Origin: Bacteroidaceae bacterium
GTDB taxonomy: Bacteria > Bacteroidota > Bacteroidia > Bacteroidales > Bacteroidaceae
Assembly: GCA_017445925.1 (NCBI GenBank)
Contig: JAFSRW010000051.1
Span: 39,063 to 103,062, forward strand
DNA length: 64,000 nt
Reading direction: 5' to 3'
The position numbers and the translations under genes are program-made. Under the pieces are notes generated by a model, which was not told the origin of the DNA, made no database searches, and was given only the letters and a program-made list of their open reading frames with translations. Of this stretch, positions 59,801 through 64,000 are shown one piece after another (positions within the stretch are counted from its first letter, which is position 1; every line of letters begins with the position of its first letter).

Positions 59801-61500
59801 GCCTCCTTGAGAAAACCGACTTTACCATCTCTGTCAACTCCAATGTTCCCTTTACCTTCGACTTTCCCGAATGGATAGAGCCCGTCGATACCGCATTCGT
59901 CAGTGGCGAAAAGGAATACAAGTTCCGTGCCACACCTCTGGAAGAGGCTGGTCGCCGAAGCGCCATCATCGAGGTCAATGCAGAATACTTCCCCCTACAG
60001 GAAGTGAATGTTCTACAAATCAAGGTGGGCGAGGAACTGCCCGAGAGTACAGGTAACTGGACGTTCGACGATCCCTCTCACCTCATGGACGGCACAGGTT
60101 CCGCAACCATAAAGGCAGCATTTAAGACCGAGAACGGTCCGCAGACCACCGAAGACCCCTCAGAGGCTGGAATAGAAACCGTAGAAGGACCTACAGACGA
60201 TAATAAAGCCATAACCATGCCTGTACCAGGTTACCTCATGCTAACCAATAATACAGGCTTCGCCGAGCTTACAGACTACAGCATTATGTTTGATGTAAGA
60301 CCCCTGACGCTGGATGGCTATCGTGCACTCTTACAGACCAATCCGCTTAATACCACCGACGGATGCTTGTTTATTAAGAATGGAGCTGTTGGCCTGAACA
60401 ACAATGGATTAGGCTATCATGGCATCATGCAAGACGGTAAATGGCACCGCATCGTCTTTGTTGTTAAGGAAGGCTTTGCCTTTACCTATCTGGACGGGAA
60501 GAGAGTGGGCCAAAGCACCGTGGCCGACCTCACCCTATGGACCCTACGCCCCGATGCGCTTCTTTTTGCCGACGATAACGACGAGGACGGCTATAACGAA
60601 GTTGCCGAGGTAGGCTTCTGGGATGTTCCTCTAACCGACGAGCACGTAGCACTTCTAGGCGATGTACAGCAGGGTTGGATTGACGACCCCATGGAAGACC
60701 CCATTAGCGTATGGACCTTCGATGATAAGACCGACCTTCTGGCAGGCACAGGAACCGCCACCCTGCGAGGTGCAGTCAAAGGCGAAGACGGTTACCCTGT
60801 AGCCACAGATGACCTTGCTGCAGCCGGCATTGTTCCTACAGCAGGACCTACAGACGACAATAAAGCCATTACCGTTCCTGTCGACACCTATCTGCAGTTC
60901 TTGCACAATCAGGAGGACGATCAGTCAACCTTCACCTTTATGATGGACATCCATCCCAAGGACGTTACCATTTACAATGCACTCTTCCAGAGCCAAGCCC
61001 TGAACAATAAGGATGCCAGCCTCTTCATCAGCCCGCAGCAGAAACTGGGCATCAACTCAAGCGGATTGGGCTATGGCGGAACCATAGTCGAAGGAAAATG
61101 GCACCGCATCGTCTTTGTCGTTGATAACTACAGCATTTCCACTTATCTCGACGGAGACAGGATTGGCACCTCCTCCTCAGGCAATTCCGACAAGTGGGTA
61201 CTTCACGATGTGGCCTATTTCTTTGCCGACGATAATGGCGAGGAAGGAATTGTGGACATTGCCGAGCTCCGTTATTGGGATGTAGCTCTTGCCGCCATAC
61301 ACGTTGAGAAACTGGGTACCATAGAGGAAGACCCCGATGCCATTAGGACTATTGATAGTGCTTCAACCTCCATGTTCAATGGTCAATCAGACAACATCTA
61401 CGACCTCACAGGCCGCAAACTCAATGTTCAATGTTCAATGTTCAATGGATTAAAGAAAGGTCTTTATATCGTTAACGGTAAAAAAGTGCTTGTGAAGTAA
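56806..61500 (+). CDS. Multidomain surface protein: metallophosphoesterase, four LamG-like and two BACON-like domains, T9SS-like tail
   Basis: 1564 residues. Signal peptide to about residue 24. Calcineurin-like phosphoesterase about 30-290 with all metal motifs: SDVH (Asp36/His38), GDLANAG (Asp72), GNHD (Asn108/His109), FTHVPP (His198), GHSH (His239/His241). Fibronectin-III-like segment about 375-460. Four LamG/concanavalin-like domains begin near 476, 782, 1085 and 1300 (each opens with a W(Q/T)F(Q/D)D-type strand and ends FADxNGE(E/D)G...WDVxL). BACON-like segments at about 690-775 and 986-1080 (FSITIDANVPFTFELPDWIEPV; FTISVNSNVPFTFDFPEWIEPV). The last 40 residues (IYDLTGRKL, then KGLYIVNGKKVLVK) resemble a type IX secretion sorting tail. 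A GTTCAAT array lies within that tail. The substrate is unknown; probably a glycan- or nucleotide-linked phosphate. Confidence 0.85.
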   Translation: MRKRITSVFLTTLLSMVGISAWAQESDRLSFGVISDVHFENNVGEGAMVKVPQALRNLTSHGALDALAVVGDLANAGKTSEYQMLTSVFSDKTNFTNPVGTFLFLMGNHDNMDANGTANYQNGLKSFNNNESYPLHQYKVIKGYPFITISMRTSSSNDTSSAATGTAAYPQDVVNQLEAWLEQASKECPGKPIFVFTHVPPRWSVYGSWPEYESGSAWGMKVLNPVLNKYPQAVVFAGHSHYPLGDPRSIHQGANPNSERNNYYTVINTASTTYSEVNPGAVNAGIHPEGYAYVTEGLIVSELENGDIDITRYDTYRNLEIGAEHWVLKAPFDGSKFEYADIRDADDNPNNNPLRKGKSAPVFTKSAEITVKPLAYEVTASFPQATDDECVFRYRIRLSKDGLVLSEKFVFSQFYLNPDAPKTLSINLSNLTAETKYELEVVALDSYDNASVPLTTTFKTLEATEGNTVPDADGQWQFQDTENLLKPTTGNLSLTPCIVGSKKVEVAESLEDADIQPTEGPTAENKAILVPKNSALRVNRIAGTATQNYTILMDIKMKDAVSYNGLLQTNQGNTNDGDLFIHNNTIGINAMGGYFGEIKDDTWYRIVMLNRDDKVFVYVDGEKVIEKATTDLRWELDPWGFYLFCDEDGEMTATEVSEIAFWEKALSENQVRSLSGLDPYDDGQQDPYLTVKTPSVRLVNEQDFSITIDANVPFTFELPDWIEPVDVTPFLGVRAYTFRAKTDVQNERCEGTIKVVSEEAGTHDVEVVVFMGDDIPEVLGSWTFDDANNLLDGGTFPSILQGAFKGSEGPEKNSDLASIGINPVAGPVEDNGAISVPKDAYLWFTPNADTDVLQDYTFLIDIKPADLTGYKAIFQHDVTNQEDAGLFIKNNQVGRGGSIGYVGNLQLDKWYRLLFVVKNNRATLYLDGEKVGESSSQQEYWTITNEALLFADENGEEGLVDIAGMRFWDLPLSPTQAKRLGDVYKDVEEYFAVQTSGVRLLEKTDFTISVNSNVPFTFDFPEWIEPVDTAFVSGEKEYKFRATPLEEAGRRSAIIEVNAEYFPLQEVNVLQIKVGEELPESTGNWTFDDPSHLMDGTGSATIKAAFKTENGPQTTEDPSEAGIETVEGPTDDNKAITMPVPGYLMLTNNTGFAELTDYSIMFDVRPLTLDGYRALLQTNPLNTTDGCLFIKNGAVGLNNNGLGYHGIMQDGKWHRIVFVVKEGFAFTYLDGKRVGQSTVADLTLWTLRPDALLFADDNDEDGYNEVAEVGFWDVPLTDEHVALLGDVQQGWIDDPMEDPISVWTFDDKTDLLAGTGTATLRGAVKGEDGYPVATDDLAAAGIVPTAGPTDDNKAITVPVDTYLQFLHNQEDDQSTFTFMMDIHPKDVTIYNALFQSQALNNKDASLFISPQQKLGINSSGLGYGGTIVEGKWHRIVFVVDNYSISTYLDGDRIGTSSSGNSDKWVLHDVAYFFADDNGEEGIVDIAELRYWDVALAAIHVEKLGTIEEDPDAIRTIDSASTSMFNGQSDNIYDLTGRKLNVQCSMFNGLKKGLYIVNGKKVLVK
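61408..61447. repeat. In-frame ATGTTCA array in the sorting-tail codons
   Basis: Three to four copies of AATGTTC, encoding LNVQCSMFNG between the two conserved parts of the C-terminal tail. A single related unit (ATGTTCAATGGTCAA) lies at 61373-61387. Confidence 0.75.
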
Positions 61501-61515
61501 CGCCTGTAATCATTA

Positions 61516-63378
61516 ATGAAAAGAAGTCTGATTTTCTTGGGTTTGATTGCGGTCTTCTATGCAGTCTTTCCCCTCAGCTTGTGTGCCGAAAAACCATTCG
61601 TGCAAAGGGTTAATTCCGTTCTTTTGGATGGTTACATCGGGCAAAAATACAACCAATGTCTGGAACGACGTGTCAAGACGGAGAATCTGGACACCCTGAT
61701 TAGTGTGTTCCGTGTACAGGACGAGGTAAACAATGCCTGGGGCTCAGAGTTCTGGGGGAAATGGGTGCAGGGCGCTATAGGAATGTACCGTTATACACAT
61801 GACGAACAGCTGTACAACATTATTCAGCAGGCACAGGAAAGACTGATAGCTTGTCAACTGCCCAACGGATATATAGGAGATTATGATGAAGAGCATCAGT
61901 TGGCAGGCTGGGATGTATGGGGCCGTAAATATACCATCTTGGGATTGCTGAAGTGGTACCACGAGACGGGGTATAAGCCTTCGCTGCAGGCTGCCATACG
62001 ATTGCTTGACTACACCCTCACACAGATAGGGCCGGGCAAGAAGAGCATTATTCAGTGTGGGTACTACATGGGAATGCCTCCATGTAGCATATTGGAGCCA
62101 GTGATGATGATGTATCAGACAACGCACAATGAACGCTATCTGCAGTTTGCCAAGTATATAGTGGAAGAAATTGAGAGCCCACACGGTCCACGCCTTATTG
62201 CCAAAGCCGATGAGCCGGTTGGGAAGCGCTTCCCACTCTCAAGTCTTAGCGATTGGTGGAGCGCCAAGAATGGACAGAAGGCATACGAGATGATGTCGTG
62301 CTACATAGGTATGCTGGAGCTTTTCCGCGAAACAGGTGACAATCAGTTGCTCCAAGCGGCCCAGAAAGCCTACCAACACATCGCTGCAGAAGAAATAAAC
62401 ATCTGTGGCTCAGGGGCCTCTTATGAATGCTGGTATGGTGGCAAGTCACAGCAAGAACGAGTGGCCATGCATACGATGGAAACGTGCGTCACCTTTACTT
62501 GGATGCAGTTCTGCGAACGCCTGCTGGAGTTTACGGGCGACCCTATTTATGTTGATCAGATAGAACGTACCCTATATAATGCTCTCTTGGCAAGCATGAA
62601 GGTGGACGGTTCTCAGATTGTGAAATACACGCCCTTAGAGGGTTATCGGCATGAGGGAGAACACCAATGCAACTTGCCTATTAACTGCTGCAATGCCAAC
62701 GGGACACGTGCCTTCGCTATGATTCCACGTGTGCAGTATCGTCTGCCGAAGAAAGGCCGGTTAGATGTAAACCTGTACATTCCATCTACCGCTCAGGTAC
62801 AAATGGGCAAAAATCTTGTTACCATAGAACAGGAAACCTCATACCCTCGTCAGGATTACGTAAATATCACCATCCAACCCACACGGCAGGAAGCATTTAC
62901 CTTGGCACTCCGCATTCCTGCATGGAGTCAGCACAACACAGTGGAGATAAACGGGGAACCTGTTATGGGTATTAAGAGCGGAAGCTATCAGCTGATTAAC
63001 CGCACGTGGAAAGCAGGCGACCGCGTGACCTTGCATCTTGATCTGACAGCCCGTCTACAAAAGCTTAACAACATGCAGGCTATAGAGCGTGGACCCATTG
63101 TTTTAGCTCGCGACAGCCGTTTCCGCGACGGATACGTGGATGAGAACTGCGTCATTCCCACACACGACGGGAATATTGTAGACTTGGAACCCATAGATGC
63201 TCCTAAGGACATTTGGATGGCATTCCGTCTAAAGATGCTACGGGGAGCATACGCCGAGCAGGAGATAGACAAGGAAGTTACACACTTCTGCGATTTTGCC
63301 TCAGCAGGAAACACGTGGGACAAGAACGAACGTTACCGGGTCTGGCTGCCTCGCACCCTAAATGTCCGCTTTGATTAA
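61516..63378 (+). CDS. Glycoside hydrolase family 127 (DUF1680) beta-L-arabinofuranosidase-like enzyme
   Basis: 620 residues, signal peptide ending SLCAE. An (alpha/alpha)6 barrel is followed by beta-sandwich domains (LRIPAWSQHNTVEINGEPV). The zinc/nucleophile cluster known from HypBA1 is conserved as Glu322 and Cys324 (HTMETCVTF) and the Cys391-Cys392 pair (PINCCNANGTR), so a cysteine-nucleophile retaining mechanism is likely. Family members act on beta-L-arabinofuranosides or related plant sugars. It begins 16 bp after the surface-protein stop, so the two are probably co-transcribed. With the GH43 at 53010 this points to arabinose-containing glycans. Confidence 0.92.
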   Translation: MKRSLIFLGLIAVFYAVFPLSLCAEKPFVQRVNSVLLDGYIGQKYNQCLERRVKTENLDTLISVFRVQDEVNNAWGSEFWGKWVQGAIGMYRYTHDEQLYNIIQQAQERLIACQLPNGYIGDYDEEHQLAGWDVWGRKYTILGLLKWYHETGYKPSLQAAIRLLDYTLTQIGPGKKSIIQCGYYMGMPPCSILEPVMMMYQTTHNERYLQFAKYIVEEIESPHGPRLIAKADEPVGKRFPLSSLSDWWSAKNGQKAYEMMSCYIGMLELFRETGDNQLLQAAQKAYQHIAAEEINICGSGASYECWYGGKSQQERVAMHTMETCVTFTWMQFCERLLEFTGDPIYVDQIERTLYNALLASMKVDGSQIVKYTPLEGYRHEGEHQCNLPINCCNANGTRAFAMIPRVQYRLPKKGRLDVNLYIPSTAQVQMGKNLVTIEQETSYPRQDYVNITIQPTRQEAFTLALRIPAWSQHNTVEINGEPVMGIKSGSYQLINRTWKAGDRVTLHLDLTARLQKLNNMQAIERGPIVLARDSRFRDGYVDENCVIPTHDGNIVDLEPIDAPKDIWMAFRLKMLRGAYAEQEIDKEVTHFCDFASAGNTWDKNERYRVWLPRTLNVRFD

Positions 63379-63729
63379 ACAGCAAAATGATTTCATGAAT
63401 CAGATACACCAGCACTTAAAGCGTGCTCTTTGACCCCCGTTTCATAGTTCTCTTGTTTCCAAGCAGAAAGTTTCTGGTGTGAAAGGTTTTAGTCCGTCTC
63501 ATAGTTCTCAATACATTTTTGGGGATAAAAAAGAGGATGTGCCCATTATTTGAGCACACCCTCTTCTTTGGGTTAGCGGTTAGCGAAGCCAAAGGCCAAC
63601 AGCCAACAGCCAAGGCTGCGATTAAGCGAGAGCAAAATGATGCTTGCATCAATTATGCTGAGTGTGAGCAGGCTCGACCGAAGGTCAAAGTTCTTAAACG
63701 GTTAACGTTAGGGTTAGCGTTAAGGTTGA
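63379..63729. other. 351-bp spacer with terminator and repeats
   Basis: No gene. Contains the duplicated 11-mer TCATAGTTCTC (63442 and 63499), the hairpin at 63525-63565, GGTTAGC and CCAACAGCCAA arrays (63572-63615), a diverged copy of the ~84-bp repeat (about 63616-63693), and an AACGTTAGGG array (63694-63727). Confidence 0.7.
63525..63565 (-). terminator. Hairpin terminator for the minus-strand smalltalk transcript
   Basis: AAGAGGATGTGC faces GCACACCCTCTT (12-bp arms, one mismatch). On the minus strand the stem runs into TTTTTTATCC, a usable U-tract; on the plus strand the tail is weaker. Confidence 0.65.
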
Positions 63730-63825
63730 TTACCTCATACAGCTGGTTGTACCCAGTGCGGTAATGATAGAAGCAATAATGCTTGCTACAAGGTGAAGTA
63801 TAGTCTTCCAAGTCTCTTTTTTCAT
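63730..63825 (-). CDS. Smalltalk protein (31 residues)
   Basis: A 31-codon gene. The product begins MKKETWKTILHLVAS, has a hydrophobic middle (IIASIITALG) and ends TTSCMR. This matches the short 'smalltalk protein' family of Bacteroidales (Lys/Thr/Trp start, one hydrophobic helix, terminal TSC). The GTTSC end looks like a minimal lipobox, so a lipidated or membrane micro-peptide is possible. In relatives it usually sits between an HU-type DNA-binding protein gene and an N-acetylmuramoyl-L-alanine amidase gene. Here a repeat-filled region replaces the amidase side, and the HU side lies beyond the window. No function is established. Confidence 0.75.
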   Translation of the reverse strand: MKKETWKTILHLVASIIASIITALGTTSCMR

Positions 63826-63849
63826 ATAGCTTAGTAGTTTAATAGGTTA

Positions 63850-63925
63850 ATAGCTTTTTTTGAGAAGTTAAAGAAGTTAAAGGAGTTATCGGCCTTGCGG
63901 CCTGAGAAGTTAAAGCCGATAGTTA
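63850..63925. repeat. AGAAGTTAAAG array around a GGCCTTGCGGCC hairpin
   Basis: Units GAGAAGTTAAA/GAAGTTAAAG flank AGGAGTTATCGGCCTTGCGGCC. It is the same family, in opposite orientation, as 32068-32155. Confidence 0.65.
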
Positions 63926-64000
63926 TACACGTGTAATGGTAATGGCTTAACTACTTAACTTCCGAATTCTTAACTACTGAAATTAATTTTCAACTTTCAA

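Overview
The window looks like a chromosomal segment of a Bacteroidales bacterium, most likely Prevotellaceae (Prevotella in the broad sense). The evidence is a SusC/SusD pair, the Bacteroidetes promoter -7 element TAnnTTTG ahead of most transcription units, single-chain glycyl-tRNA synthetase, GldH, the metF-holB-PSP1-gldH and purH-mreBCD-mrdA-rodA gene orders, a T9SS-like C-terminal tail, and a 31-codon 'smalltalk' gene. No rRNA, CRISPR array, prophage or classical insertion sequence is visible.

Layout. 1-5198 (minus): susC/susD pair, with susD cut by the left edge. 5644-9709 (plus): glyS, an FKBP lipoprotein and a GH43 enzyme. 9809-13827 (minus): a sugar-kinase-like phosphotransferase and a large MG2-type secreted protein. 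13944-17297 (plus): a RecB-like nuclease fused to an SF1 helicase. 17365-21370 (minus): a tightly overlapped operon of GH3 glycosidase, TrmH methyltransferase and D-2-hydroxyacid dehydrogenase. 21835-26315 (plus): topoisomerase IV A, an outer-membrane barrel-like protein and an S41 protease. 26488-28284 (plus): DUF4954 protein. 28296-34487 (minus): a shrunken M16 relative, a GH2 enzyme and a four-gene CsgG/lipoprotein/DUF4810/DUF799 operon. 34606-38076 (minus): AraC regulator, M28 peptidase and CDF transporter. 38206-46489 (plus): alkaline phosphatase, typA, Na+/H+ antiporter, metF, holB, PSP1/RicT and gldH. 46486-52879 (minus): the cell-shape cluster rodA, mrdA, mreD, mreC, mreB behind a one-domain purH. 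53010-63378 (plus): a carbohydrate locus of GH43, ECF sigma, a FecR-GLUG fusion, a tRNA-CAT, a 1564-residue phosphoesterase/LamG/BACON surface protein and a GH127 enzyme. 63730-63825 (minus): the smalltalk gene.

Two themes stand out. First, almost every intergenic gap carries degenerate short tandem arrays from a small set of motif families. The same motifs occur in frame inside genes: the helicase, GH2, M28, CDF tail, topoisomerase tail and surface-protein tail. A repeat array also supplies the stop codon of the one-domain PurH. Second, a perfect 34-bp inverted repeat sits in the 3' end of the CDF gene and the 5' end of the M28 gene. Inverting the 71 bp between the copies would fuse the two frames without a stop. 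The most unusual protein is the FecR anti-sigma factor whose C-terminal half is a GLUG-repeat domain; it sits in a sigma/glycosidase operon that has no SusC/SusD partner.

Product calls come from motif reading, not database searches. Start codons were chosen from signal peptides, overlaps with neighbours and promoter positions, and several differ from the longest open frame.
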